Assembly (NCBI GenBank): GCA_028047635.1
Contig: JAOFXR010000011.1
Span: 1 to 64,000, forward strand
Source: Verrucomicrobiales bacterium
GTDB taxonomy: Bacteria; Verrucomicrobiota; Verrucomicrobiia; Verrucomicrobiales; DEV007
Length of the DNA: 64,000 nt
Reading direction: 5' to 3'
Below are positions 43,364 through 51,745 of this stretch, piece after piece. Positions within the stretch are counted from its first letter, which is position 1; each line of letters begins with the position of its first letter. Position numbers and translations under genes: made by a program. Under the pieces are notes generated by a model, which saw only the letters and a program-made list of their open reading frames with translations, did no database searches and was not told the origin of the DNA.

Positions 43364-43446
43364 GACTTTAGTTTTTCGCTGCCGTTTTGATTCCAAATTT
43401 ATGGTTTTTGGGCTATGTTCTGACGCTGAGAGACTGAGATCGATTG

Positions 43447-44355
43447 ATGGAGAAAAGAACGGAAAAGAAATGGAAGACCTTGAGGACTTTGGCTGCGGAA
43501 GACGTGCAGCTAGAGAATGAGGACGTGCCCATTGCTTTATCGGTTCCGGTTGCAGAGGATCCGGTCATCTCTGAAGCAGAGTTGGAGGAACCTGTTCACG
43601 ACGATCGTGTTCACGACGAACCGGTCGTTGAGGCATTAGCGGGCGATGAGCCGGTGGAATTGCCACAGGAAGATACGACTCGAATTCGAGTGTCACTCGT
43701 TCCTCCGAAGAAAATCGCAGAGCCTTCCACCTCGATCAGTGAAGATCGTGATTGGATTGCTCCTGAACCTGAGATTCTCGACGAAGAAGGCTCTGAGGAG
43801 GATATGCCTGAAGAGATTATATCCGGGGACGATGAGAGTGTGGTCGCTGTTTTCGAAGAGCTTGAAAGACCCGAACATTTTTTTGCGACCGCCATTTCAT
43901 TGGGGCCTGAGCCTACTCTTGAATCGAATGGGGAAGTGGCAAATCAGAGCAATAAGGTCCTTGTCGCGCATGGCGTCACTTCGACTTCGCGGTTGATTCG
44001 TGAGACGCTTGAGAATTTTACGGAGGCGGAAGTGGAAACCACTTCTGACCCGATTCGTGCTTTTGAGTTGGCTTTGCAGAAGCCTTTCCGCCGGTTCTTT
44101 TTTGCGATGCAGGTCGGTGAGTTGAGTGGTGCGATGCTGTATGAGCTGATTTCAAAGGCGTATGCGAACGGAAGTGCGACAAGAACGCTGGCTCCCGGTG
44201 TCGTTTTTATTCGGGAAAAATCAGATCCGCAACTGCCCGCTGAGCTGGCTCGTGATGCCCGGATAAAAGGTTCAATCAGCAAGCCGATTCGGATCGAGAG
44301 ACTTCTCAAATCCGTGGAGGATATCTTCGAAGTGCGGGACCCGACCGTGAAGTGA
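43447..44355 (+). CDS. Acidic protein with degenerate response-regulator receiver domain
   Basis: 302 aa from the ATG at 43447 (a TTG in frame lies just before). Residues 1-165 are very acidic, low-complexity and Glu/Asp/Val/Pro-rich, likely disordered. The C-terminal 125 residues look like a CheY-like receiver: KVLVAHGVTSTSRLIRETLENF (a start with the usual acidic pair replaced), the region of the phosphorylated Asp reads RRFFFAMQVGELSG without Asp, and the conserved Lys is kept in ISKPIRIERLLKSV. So it is a pseudo-receiver that probably binds a partner rather than accepting phosphate. There is no DNA-binding or kinase domain and no two-component neighbour. Confidence 0.65.
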   Translation: MEKRTEKKWKTLRTLAAEDVQLENEDVPIALSVPVAEDPVISEAELEEPVHDDRVHDEPVVEALAGDEPVELPQEDTTRIRVSLVPPKKIAEPSTSISEDRDWIAPEPEILDEEGSEEDMPEEIISGDDESVVAVFEELERPEHFFATAISLGPEPTLESNGEVANQSNKVLVAHGVTSTSRLIRETLENFTEAEVETTSDPIRAFELALQKPFRRFFFAMQVGELSGAMLYELISKAYANGSATRTLAPGVVFIREKSDPQLPAELARDARIKGSISKPIRIERLLKSVEDIFEVRDPTVK

Positions 44356-44622
44356 TCAGTGACGACGGAGTTTGGAAAAAACGATTTCCGATCCACTTGC
44401 TTTGGTGTGATAAACGAACTCCATCAGTTCACCAAGTCGACCGGTGGGAAAGCCCCCTCCTTTCTCCAGAAACCAGTGCAGGTATTCATAGGGAAGGGTG
44501 TGAATGAATCGATTCTGATAGCGGCCGAAGGGCATTCGATAGAGTTCGAGGTCAGCGAGGTTCTCCGCCAACTCCTGCCTCATCACCGCCCCGAGGTCGA
44601 TCTCTTCTCCACGATCACTCAT
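44356..44622 (-). CDS. DUF3820-like small protein
   Basis: 88 aa from the ATG at 44622 (MSDRGEEIDLGAVMRQEL), chosen because longer starts would lie inside the MGMT-like gene in another frame. MPFGRYQNRFIHTLPYEYLHWFLEKG and GELMEFVY are the DUF3820 pattern, in which a short MPFGKYKG-like motif is followed by a Leu-Pro-x-x-Tyr-Leu core. Relatives are annotated as putative virulence-regulated factors but have no proven role. The gene overlaps the 3' end of the upstream MGMT-like gene by 8 bases. Confidence 0.75.
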   Translation of the reverse strand: MSDRGEEIDLGAVMRQELAENLADLELYRMPFGRYQNRFIHTLPYEYLHWFLEKGGGFPTGRLGELMEFVYHTKASGSEIVFSKLRRH

Positions 44623-44950
44623 CGAATCGGTAGCAGCATTCTTCAGGTATTTTTCCTTCGGAAGAAAAGGTGACACCTTCCGCTTCGAGGAGACGACGTT
44701 TTCTTTCGATGGGCTCACCGGCCTTGGTTCCGGCAAATCCTCCGATCGCGAGATCGCTGCTCACGACGCGGTGACAGGGCGTCTCGGGAGCAAAGGGATT
44801 TCGGCGAAGTGCCTGGCCGATCGCCCGCGGAGATCGGCAGCCAATATATAGCCCGAGCAGTCCGTAAGTCGTCACCTTTCCCCTCGGAATGAGATGAAGG
44901 GCATCGAAGACCTTTCGCTCAAATTCGGTGGGTGGACGGTGGGTTTCCAT
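44615..44950 (-). CDS. MGMT-family (O6-alkylguanine DNA alkyltransferase-like) protein
   Basis: 111 aa, the size of the stand-alone C-terminal methyltransferase domain. The Cys-containing PCHRV motif is present (FAPETPCHRVVSS), with GKVTTYGLLGLYIG and RAIGQALRRNP before it and GGFAGTKAGEPIERKRRLLEAEG after it. The nucleophilic Cys is kept, so it could repair alkylated guanine. Atl1-like proteins share the fold but replace this Cys, so the Cys argues for a true alkyltransferase. It overlaps the DUF3820 gene by 8 bases, an operon of two. Confidence 0.9.
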   Translation of the reverse strand: METHRPPTEFERKVFDALHLIPRGKVTTYGLLGLYIGCRSPRAIGQALRRNPFAPETPCHRVVSSDLAIGGFAGTKAGEPIERKRRLLEAEGVTFSSEGKIPEECCYRFDE

Positions 44951-45049
44951 GGCTGTCTGAGCATAGCGAATGGGAAGAGCGGGCGCAACTGCGGGATGTG
45001 GCTTTGAAAATGCTCTGCTTAAATAATGGAAATGATTCGTCTCTGTTTT

Positions 45050-45520
45050 ATGAAAACTAATATTCTCATTCTCTGCGCAGCCTCCGTTTTGCTGTCTTCC
45101 TGTGGAAACAGTTACAACACTGCATTTCCGGCTCCCACTGGTGAGGAAAAATACGCAGACATCATTCCGGCGGAAATCGGAGGCGAGGCAGTGAGTTCCG
45201 AGAAGCTTGAATTAGAGGACGGTGTTTATCACGGTTCTCGTTTCCCTTTTGGGGAGGTGGCTTCAATAATTATGGTTCAATGTGCAAATCAGGAAGCTAT
45301 CGATGCCTGTTTTAAAGAGACAGTGGTTCCTCAATTGGAGGAAGGTTACAGCAGCAAAGCCAGCGGAAAATTCAACGGGATGTGAAGTGCGCGTGCCAGC
45401 GGAAGTGCCGGGCACATTCAAGCATGGCAAAACGGCGCTTACGGTTTTGTGATTGAGTCAAAATCGGACGAACTCTTCGACAAGATTGTTAAAAAATTTC
45501 CCTATATCGCGAAGAAGTAA
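45050..45520 (+). pseudogene. Small lipoprotein with in-frame TGA
   Basis: From the ATG at 45050 (MKTNILILCAASVLLSSCG) a signal peptide ends in a lipobox LSSC, so the product is lipid-anchored. The frame reads to GKFNGM and then TGA (45383-45385). Beyond it, the same frame continues for 44 codons with convincing protein sequence (SGSAGHIQAWQNGAYGFVIE, then ELFDKIVKKFPYIAKK) to TAA at 45518-45520. A single nonsense change seems to have cut the gene. No selenocysteine context is evident. Function unknown. The truncated product could still be made. Confidence 0.65.
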
Positions 45521-45551
45521 TCGGACTCGCCTATGCATCGGCGCGACCGAA

Positions 45552-45595
45552 CAGGGTTGACTCATTGGCTTAACCCTGTTGAGTCATAGACATGA
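45552..45595. repeat. 22-bp tandem repeat, two units, with perfect 9-bp inverted repeat
   Basis: Units at 45552 and 45574. In the second the first bases read CCCTG, the reverse complement of CAGGG, producing AACAGGGTT ... AACCCTGTT across 13 bases and a GACTC...GAGTC pair. The last bases overlap the start codon of the next gene. Confidence 0.7.
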
Positions 45596-45849
45596 ATCAA
45601 GGCGGACTGAACGAAGGGCAATTGACTGAATTAATCGAGATGCTGGAGCGGCGCTTGACGGTGATTGGTGATGCCGAAATGCGTGAATCTGATCCTGACA
45701 GGCAGCTGAAGGAACTGCAATCAGTCTCTGAAGCCATCATGGTATTTCATCAAGAGCACGAGGGGGCGATGCACAATCGGCTCAATCACTTTCTCGAAAA
45801 CTGTAGCTTCGACAAGGCGATCGCCTGGGCGCAGGAGACGAGAGGATAA
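45592..45849 (+). CDS. Hypothetical small helical protein
   Basis: 85 aa, mostly alpha-helical by composition (LTELIEMLERRLTVIGD, LKELQSVSEAIMVFHQEHEG). No membrane segment, signal or known motif. The ATG overlaps the end of a 22-bp repeat, and no Shine-Dalgarno is seen. It is close to another reading of short coding-like sequence but independent of the lipoprotein upstream. It could be a small regulatory protein. It could also be spurious, though amphipathic heptads argue for real coding. Confidence 0.55.
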   Translation: MNQGGLNEGQLTELIEMLERRLTVIGDAEMRESDPDRQLKELQSVSEAIMVFHQEHEGAMHNRLNHFLENCSFDKAIAWAQETRG

Positions 45850-45888
45850 GTAAAAAACTTGCGTTTTTGCCCTTCCTCACGATCAAAT

Positions 45889-45904
45889 TATCTCAATTGA
45901 GGTA
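45889..45904. promoter_or_regulatory. Near-perfect 16-base palindrome
   Basis: CTCAATTGAG (45892-45901) is a perfect 10-base palindrome, extended with one mismatch-tolerant pair on each side. It lies between the 85-aa gene and the 292-aa gene and could be an operator for either; no regulator is linked. Confidence 0.35.
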
Positions 45905-46029
45905 ATAGTTTTTCGTTTATCCTTCCTAGTCGGTAATGGCTCGGTTGCATGGAGGAGAACTGCCTGGGTTAGGGGCACTCATGTGATGAGGATACAGGAT
46001 CACTTGATATTGAAATCGGGAAGAATGAC

Positions 46030-46908
46030 GTGCAGATCACTGAGGTCATACTGAATTCTGACCGCGAGAGGATTGTTCAGAGTGAAAGCTATTCTTTCGA
46101 CAAGCTCGATGAGCCCGGTTTTGACGGGCTTCGAGATGCAGAGGTAGTCGATTCAAGTTCAAACAAGATTACTCTCGAGAGCATTACCATTAACACAGGG
46201 AAAACGACGATTGTCGTTGATAACGTAAATGTACTGGAGGTGAGTGTTTCGAATATTAATTTTCCTGATGAAGTTGACAGTGGTGATGTGAAAATCATCG
46301 AGGGAGGGGAGGTGAAAAAAGATCTATCCAACTACAATTCCCAAGGGAATAACAGAGACTTGGCAAAAGCCTTAGAAAAGACGCTGAGCTCAAAAGATCT
46401 CATAGATTATATCGACTATTCCTCGGGCAGCAAGTCAGCACTTACTCCTTCTAATCACGATTTCGATGTCTCTTTTTCGCCGCTTCGAAACAGTGATTTC
46501 CTCGTCGTAATGGAGCGTTACGGAAACAGCACTTTTGATCTCCGCCCCTTGGATTCGAGTGGTCAGGTTCCGGAGGGTGGAAACCGACTGACGTTTAAAG
46601 AATACAGCTGGAATACCGGTCATGTCCCATCGGACACCGGTAATCAGCCATTCTTTTTCTCCGTGATTAGCATTGAAAAATTTGGAGTCGACACCGATGC
46701 CAATTCGATAGCCGGATTTCGAGTGAACAACGACGGTGGCGCTGACTTTAAGTTTTTCACAATCAGCGATGAATCATTCGAAGAGCGTGAGGTGAACTAC
46801 TCCGGTGTATTCCAGGCAATAACAGCTCCGCCGGAGAATTTGCTCAACTGGTTTTCTGCGAGTGACCTGGCTTCGCGCGAGGTCACCGGATCAATAACCG
46901 CTGACTAG
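46030..46908 (+). CDS. Uncharacterised protein with many short beta strands, start uncertain
   Basis: 292 aa from GTG at 46030. The same frame is open back to a TAG at 45970-45972 with sequence that reads like protein (GSLDIEIGKNDV), so the true N-terminus may be upstream or missing. No signal peptide is present from either start. The body is rich in Val/Ile/Asp/Ser and looks beta-sheet-like (ITLESITINTGKTTIVVDNVNVLEVS); the C-terminal part has aromatic patches (NQPFFFSVISIEKFG). No known domain recognised. It might be a fragment of a larger exported protein. It ends 4 bases past the convergent DUF1501 stop region. Confidence 0.5.
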   Translation: MQITEVILNSDRERIVQSESYSFDKLDEPGFDGLRDAEVVDSSSNKITLESITINTGKTTIVVDNVNVLEVSVSNINFPDEVDSGDVKIIEGGEVKKDLSNYNSQGNNRDLAKALEKTLSSKDLIDYIDYSSGSKSALTPSNHDFDVSFSPLRNSDFLVVMERYGNSTFDLRPLDSSGQVPEGGNRLTFKEYSWNTGHVPSDTGNQPFFFSVISIEKFGVDTDANSIAGFRVNNDGGADFKFFTISDESFEEREVNYSGVFQAITAPPENLLNWFSASDLASREVTGSITAD

Positions 46909-48332
46909 GCTTTAAAAAGCTTTCGATTCACGTGGCCTTCATTGAGATCGACTCGTTCAGGGCGACCTTTGTGCATGTAAACCACTTCGGTGTGGTCGAG
47001 CCCTAACAAACCCATTGTCGTCGCGTGGATGTCGTGGACGTGCATTTTGTCTTCGACGGCATAGAGCCCGAGTTCGTCGGTCGCTCCAATCGTTTGTCCA
47101 CCTTTGACGCCGCCGCCAGCCATCCACATCGTGAACCCGGTGGGGTTGTGATCACGGCCATCGCCTTTTTCGCTCATGGGGGTGCGGCCAAATTCACCGC
47201 CCCAGATGATGAGGGTTTCGTCGAGGAGGCCACGTTGTTTGAGATCCTGGATGAGCCCGGTTATGGGGACATCCACGTTGTTACAGAGACGGCTGTGGTT
47301 TTCCTCCATTTTGGAATGACTGTCCCACTTGCTTCCGGCTCCGTGATAGAGCTGGATGAATCGGACGCCGCGTTCAACGAGTCTCCGGGCCATGAGGCAT
47401 TGCTTGCCGTAGGTTTGCGTCTCCTTTTGGTCGATACCGTAGAGTTGCTTGATGTGTTCGGGCTCGCTTTCAAGATCAATTGCCTCAGGGGCTTTGGCCT
47501 GCATGTTAAAGGCGAGCTCGTAGCTTCGAATGCGGGCGTCGAGGTCACTGTTGGATTCCCGTGAATCGTAGTGCTTTTGATTGAGCTTTCCGAGAAAATC
47601 GAGTTTCTTGCGCTGCCGTTGATCGGTGACCCCTGATGGGTTGTTGAGATTTTTGATAGGCTCGTCTCCGGTGTCGAAAAGGTTTCCCTGATGGACGGCG
47701 GGAATGAATCCGGAACCCCATGTGCGGGCACCATTCACGACCATTGCGTTCGAGTCTTTGATCACGACAAAGCCCGGGAGATTTTCGTTCTCAGTTCCGA
47801 TGCCGTAAGAGACCCACGAGCCCAACGAAGGTCGTCCTCCAAAAACGGAGCCCGTGTTCATCTGGCAGACTCCGCCCGCGTGGTTGATGCCGTCTGATTG
47901 GCAGGACCGAATCACGCAGAGGTCATCCGCAATTTTGGAGTGATTAGGGAGCCAGTCGGAAATCCAGAGGCCGCTCTCGCCGTGCTGCGCCCACTCGCGT
48001 TTACTTTCGAGGAGGTTGGAGCCGGCTTCTCCCATCGCGGTGACGGGTTTTTCAAAACTGTCGGGAAGCGGCTGGCCTGCCAGTTTATTGAGAAGTGGCT
48101 TTGGATCAAAAAGATCGAGGTGGCTTGGGCCTCCCTCCATAAACAACCAAATGACGTGTTTGGCTTGCCCAAGGCGATGAGGGATTTTCGCTGCGACGGG
48201 GTTTGGCGCTGAGTTGCCGGCGAGTAGGTTCTCGCCAGTCAGGGCGGAAAGCGCGACGGAGCCAAATCCAGCTCCGGCGCGGTTTAAGAATTCGCGTCGG
48301 CTTGTGGGGCGATCAATTCGGTTACAGGACAT
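46905..48332 (-). CDS. DUF1501 family protein with Tat signal
   Basis: 475 aa. A twin-arginine signal is visible near the N-terminus (TSRREFLNRAGAGFGS), indicating folded export to the periplasm. The DUF1501 domain has the alkaline-phosphatase-superfamily-like blocks AKHVIWLFMEGGPSHLDLFDPK, GVCQMNTGSVFGGRPSLGSW, WGGEFGRTPMSEKGDGRDHNP and HDIHATTMGLLGLDH. It is the partner always found beside PSD1 cytochromes in Planctomycetota and Verrucomicrobiota. Function is not established; a metal-dependent sulfatase/phosphatase-like hydrolase is suspected. It follows the PSD1 gene by 155 bases on the same strand, part of the sigma-FecR operon. Confidence 0.93.
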   Translation of the reverse strand: MSCNRIDRPTSRREFLNRAGAGFGSVALSALTGENLLAGNSAPNPVAAKIPHRLGQAKHVIWLFMEGGPSHLDLFDPKPLLNKLAGQPLPDSFEKPVTAMGEAGSNLLESKREWAQHGESGLWISDWLPNHSKIADDLCVIRSCQSDGINHAGGVCQMNTGSVFGGRPSLGSWVSYGIGTENENLPGFVVIKDSNAMVVNGARTWGSGFIPAVHQGNLFDTGDEPIKNLNNPSGVTDQRQRKKLDFLGKLNQKHYDSRESNSDLDARIRSYELAFNMQAKAPEAIDLESEPEHIKQLYGIDQKETQTYGKQCLMARRLVERGVRFIQLYHGAGSKWDSHSKMEENHSRLCNNVDVPITGLIQDLKQRGLLDETLIIWGGEFGRTPMSEKGDGRDHNPTGFTMWMAGGGVKGGQTIGATDELGLYAVEDKMHVHDIHATTMGLLGLDHTEVVYMHKGRPERVDLNEGHVNRKLFKA

Positions 48333-48352
48333 GGTCGTTGCCGCTGCGCGGC

Positions 48353-48380
48353 GTAAAAAGTGAAAGGTAAAAAGTGAAAG
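48353..48380. repeat. 14-bp tandem duplication upstream of the DUF1501 gene
   Basis: GTAAAAAGTGAAAG occurs twice in direct tandem. It lies 20 bases in front of the DUF1501 start codon on the minus strand, in the 155-base gap after the PSD1 gene. It could be a replication slip or a site for a regulator. Confidence 0.6.
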
Positions 48381-48487
48381 GTCGGGGCTTCTGCTAGTTT
48401 TCGCTGAGTCCCTTGGGCTCGGTGCGGGTGGTCTTTGGCGGATGGACGGGCTTTGCGAGGTCGTGGCCCTCGCCTACAGGAGCGAGC

Positions 48488-51400
48488 CTAGTGCTGGTAG
48501 AGGAATTCGTTGGAGTTGAGGAGGGCGTGACAGAAATCGGATACGACTTTGAACAGTTCGGGTGGATAGGCGCTTGGCGCTGGTGTCGTGACGTTTTTAA
48601 TCCAGGCGGTTTGTGGTGCAGGGAGATCACCGGTTAGCGTATTAAATTTCCAGTCGATAAGAGGCTTCGTCCCGGTGGAATGGGTAAAGGGCGTGATGAT
48701 ATTCGGAGAAGCTCCTGACCGTATTGCGAGGCGTCCGAGTTGACCGTCCCATTGGTGGCCTTTTTGATCGCGGCCTCCGACGAGGACCTTGGCGGCGGGT
48801 GATTGGTCAAAGCCGCCGACGACTTGATGGATTACGGTTGCTGTTTGCAGTTTCGCCTCAGGGTCAGAGAGATCTTTCAGGTAGAAGGTCACACTTCCTT
48901 TGGTCGGGTCACTGTTCGAAGGCACCGCGGAGATCGAAGCGGCGAGGTAGACGGGCACGCCAACGGGGGCGCGAAGATCCGAAGCGACGACTTCGTAGAT
49001 GCGATTGCCCTGAAAGTCATCACCTACGATTTGAACGATGAGGTTGCGGGGCTCGTAGCCTGACTTTTCGCTGGTCACTCCCAAACACCATCCGGTGTTC
49101 TGCTGGCTTCCTTTCCATTGACCTACAAGAGTGTTCACAGAGGCATCTTTGTAGATAGCGTCGAGGCTCGCAACGGCTTCAATGGTAAAGTGATCGTCTG
49201 GCAATGTCAGGGCGGTGGCCTCGAGTTTCTCGAACCGGCTTCCTGGTTGAAGCCAAAGGGCGCTGCTTCCGAGATCGACTCCGGTTGATTTTGAAAACTT
49301 CTGAGCGACGGGGCGCAATCCGGTTTCGCCGGGATATTTATGAGGGGGGGGCGCAGCTTTCTCAACGGTGCCTTTTTGAGAATTGATAAAGCCGAGCGCG
49401 TCGCTGATTTCATCTGCTCTCGCTTCACGATGATAAGCGATGCGGTAAGCTTCCTTAATCTGATCTGCACCGATCTTTCCGCCGTCGGCGAGGAGTTGTT
49501 TCGCAAATGCCTTCGAGCGGGCGATGACCCATTCCCCGTTGACGAGTAGAAGCGATTGATTCGCCGTTGTTGTTGCGAGGCGAGTCGGCGCCGAGCTGAA
49601 ACCGGAAGGAGCGTCAAAATTACCGATCACCGGATCTTTGGTGTTCCTGATTTTTTTCACATAGACGCTTCGAGCTGGAGTGGTGCCGCTTACGGAAGGG
49701 CCGCCCTCACGATGCGCCATTTCTCCTGAGGCGACGAGCATCGCGTCACGGATCTGGCCGGCGTCTAGTCGGCGGGGCGGGTAGCGCCAAAGGAATCGAT
49801 TCTCGGTGTCGGCAAGGTTCTCAGTCGTAGTTGGTTCACGTCGGGCGGTCTGCTGGTAAGCGGCGCTGTTCATGATCAAACGATGAAGTGGCTTCATTTT
49901 CCAACCTTCCTCAAGGAAGCGCTTCGTGAGCCAGTCGAGTAACTCGGGATGGCTAGGCTCTTCACCGAGCCTACCGAAATCATTCGGAGTGGGAACGAGT
50001 CCTCTTCCGAAATGGTGTTGCCAGATGCGATTAGTAATGACGCGGGTCGAGAGGGGATTCTTCTCGTTTGCGATCCAATTGGCGAGAGCGAGTCGGCGGC
50101 CGGTGGAATCCTTGGTGGGCTGGATCTCAGGCGCAGGTTGGCCGAGTAGAGTGAGGAAGGCGGGCTCGATTACTTCTGTCTCATCCCGTTTTTTGAGGAG
50201 GGTCTCGGCGGGGGAGGTTCCGACATCGACACTCACGAACCCGAGAGGAAGATCGGCGGGTTTGAGCTTATCAAATTTCGCGAGTTCCGCGGTCAGCTTT
50301 GCGTATTGCGCTGCCTTCTTTTCATCCTTGGAGAATTCTTTTTTCCAATCGACTTTATCGACGCTGAGATCGACCTGGCGTTGCACCATTTGTGAGATCT
50401 GCTCCTCGTAGGTGGTTCGTTTTTCTACGGGGATGTTGTAGATTGCTTTCACATCCTCGGGGAATTGTTTCACGACACCTTTGAGGGCGCTTTCCCGTCT
50501 GCTCTTCTTCATCGCGTCGAGCTGAGGCCTTATCTCTGCGGTCGCTGCTTCCCACTCCTTGAGCTGTTTTGAGTGAGCTGCTTTTTCCTCGTCGCTGGCG
50601 AGAACCTGATTCTCGGGCCACCACGTTCCGTTTAAAAATGACTGCATCGCAAAGTAGTCTTTTTGCAGGATAGGATCGAATTTGTGATCATGACATTGAG
50701 CGCACCCAATGCCGATTCCGAGAAGTGCTTCACCGGTGACGTTCGTCATCTCTGTCATGATGAGATCCCACTGCATCTTGGCGTTGCGCTGGTTCCATTC
50801 GTAGACGCCGAGCCGTAGAAAGGCCGTTGCGATGAACTTGTCAGGATCGTTCTCTGCAAATTCGTCGGCGGCGAGTTGTTCCTTTACGAACTGGTCGTAG
50901 GGCTTGTCTTCGTTGAACGAGCGAATCACATAGTCGCGGTAGCGCCATGTTCCGGAGCGGAATCCATCCGCGCGGTAGCCGTCACTCTCGGCATAGCGAA
51001 CGATGTCGAGCCAATGCTGCCCCCAGCGTTCGCCATAGCGGGGACTTGCGAGAAGTTCGTCAATCAGTTCGCCTATTGCCTTGTCCGAGTCAGCCGTGTA
51101 GGCGTTGAGAAAAGAGGTCGTCTGCTCAGCTGTGGGGATCAAGCCGTGGAGATCCAGGTAGAGGCGTCGAACCAATTCTTCCGGCCCTGCCGCTTGAGAG
51201 GGCACAAGACCTGCCTCGTTCAGCTTTCGTAAAATGAAGTGATCAATCTCATTCTTGACCCACTTGTTCTGATCGTCTTTCGACTGAGGAACTTTGACAT
51301 CACGAACTGGCTGGACCGCCCACCATTTTCGATCTTCATCAGTGAAGCCGTTTTGATCGACTTTTGATTTAGTAAGTTGCTCATCAGGCCAGATTGCGCC

Positions 51401-51745
51401 GTGTTCGATCCACTGATCAAGAATGGCTACTTGTGCTTCAGTCAGTTCTTTTTTCGGAGGCATTGCGAAGTCGGGATCATCGCGCCGAACTGCTTCGATG
51501 AGGAGTGACTCCTGTGGTTTGCCGGGAACGATCGCTGGCCCCGTTTCGCCGCCCTTGAGCATTAGGTCAAGATGGTCGAGGCGGAGTCCGCTTTTCGCTT
51601 TGTCAGGGCCATGGCATTCGTAGCATTCCGCAGCGAGAAGGGGACGCACGTGGGTTTCGAAATACTTTATGGCTTCGGTGTCTTTGCTGAAGGCGGGGGA
51701 CGCGCTGAAGGCGACGAAAAGTAGAAATAGACGTAGGCGAATCAT
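48488..51745 (-). CDS. Planctomycete-type cytochrome (PSD1/DUF1549/DUF1553) with LamG-like insertion
   Basis: 1085 aa from the ATG at 51745 (MIRLRLFLLFVAFSASPAFS, signal peptide), overlapping the FecR stop as ATGA. A c-type heme site AECYECHG lies near residue 40, followed by DUF1549 with GCAQCHDHKFDPILQKDYF, then DUF1553 ending in HALLNSNEFLYQH. Between LGFINSQKG and this end sits about 210 residues of beta-rich sequence (WCLGVTSEKSGYEPRNLIVQIV, VTFYLKDLSDPEAKL), which looks like a LamG/concanavalin-like domain. The protein is periplasmic. Such proteins are very abundant in this group but uncharacterised; a redox step on a polymer is suspected. Confidence 0.92.
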   Translation of the reverse strand: MIRLRLFLLFVAFSASPAFSKDTEAIKYFETHVRPLLAAECYECHGPDKAKSGLRLDHLDLMLKGGETGPAIVPGKPQESLLIEAVRRDDPDFAMPPKKELTEAQVAILDQWIEHGAIWPDEQLTKSKVDQNGFTDEDRKWWAVQPVRDVKVPQSKDDQNKWVKNEIDHFILRKLNEAGLVPSQAAGPEELVRRLYLDLHGLIPTAEQTTSFLNAYTADSDKAIGELIDELLASPRYGERWGQHWLDIVRYAESDGYRADGFRSGTWRYRDYVIRSFNEDKPYDQFVKEQLAADEFAENDPDKFIATAFLRLGVYEWNQRNAKMQWDLIMTEMTNVTGEALLGIGIGCAQCHDHKFDPILQKDYFAMQSFLNGTWWPENQVLASDEEKAAHSKQLKEWEAATAEIRPQLDAMKKSRRESALKGVVKQFPEDVKAIYNIPVEKRTTYEEQISQMVQRQVDLSVDKVDWKKEFSKDEKKAAQYAKLTAELAKFDKLKPADLPLGFVSVDVGTSPAETLLKKRDETEVIEPAFLTLLGQPAPEIQPTKDSTGRRLALANWIANEKNPLSTRVITNRIWQHHFGRGLVPTPNDFGRLGEEPSHPELLDWLTKRFLEEGWKMKPLHRLIMNSAAYQQTARREPTTTENLADTENRFLWRYPPRRLDAGQIRDAMLVASGEMAHREGGPSVSGTTPARSVYVKKIRNTKDPVIGNFDAPSGFSSAPTRLATTTANQSLLLVNGEWVIARSKAFAKQLLADGGKIGADQIKEAYRIAYHREARADEISDALGFINSQKGTVEKAAPPPHKYPGETGLRPVAQKFSKSTGVDLGSSALWLQPGSRFEKLEATALTLPDDHFTIEAVASLDAIYKDASVNTLVGQWKGSQQNTGWCLGVTSEKSGYEPRNLIVQIVGDDFQGNRIYEVVASDLRAPVGVPVYLAASISAVPSNSDPTKGSVTFYLKDLSDPEAKLQTATVIHQVVGGFDQSPAAKVLVGGRDQKGHQWDGQLGRLAIRSGASPNIITPFTHSTGTKPLIDWKFNTLTGDLPAPQTAWIKNVTTPAPSAYPPELFKVVSDFCHALLNSNEFLYQH

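Noticed and set aside
45859-45868. AAAAAC-TTGC-GTTTTT near 45853 as a terminator
   Set aside because: The stem is almost only A-T pairs, so it is too weak to terminate.
47025-47564. 179-codon open frame opposite the DUF1501 gene
   Set aside because: It is the antisense shadow of a strongly conserved gene and has no family features.
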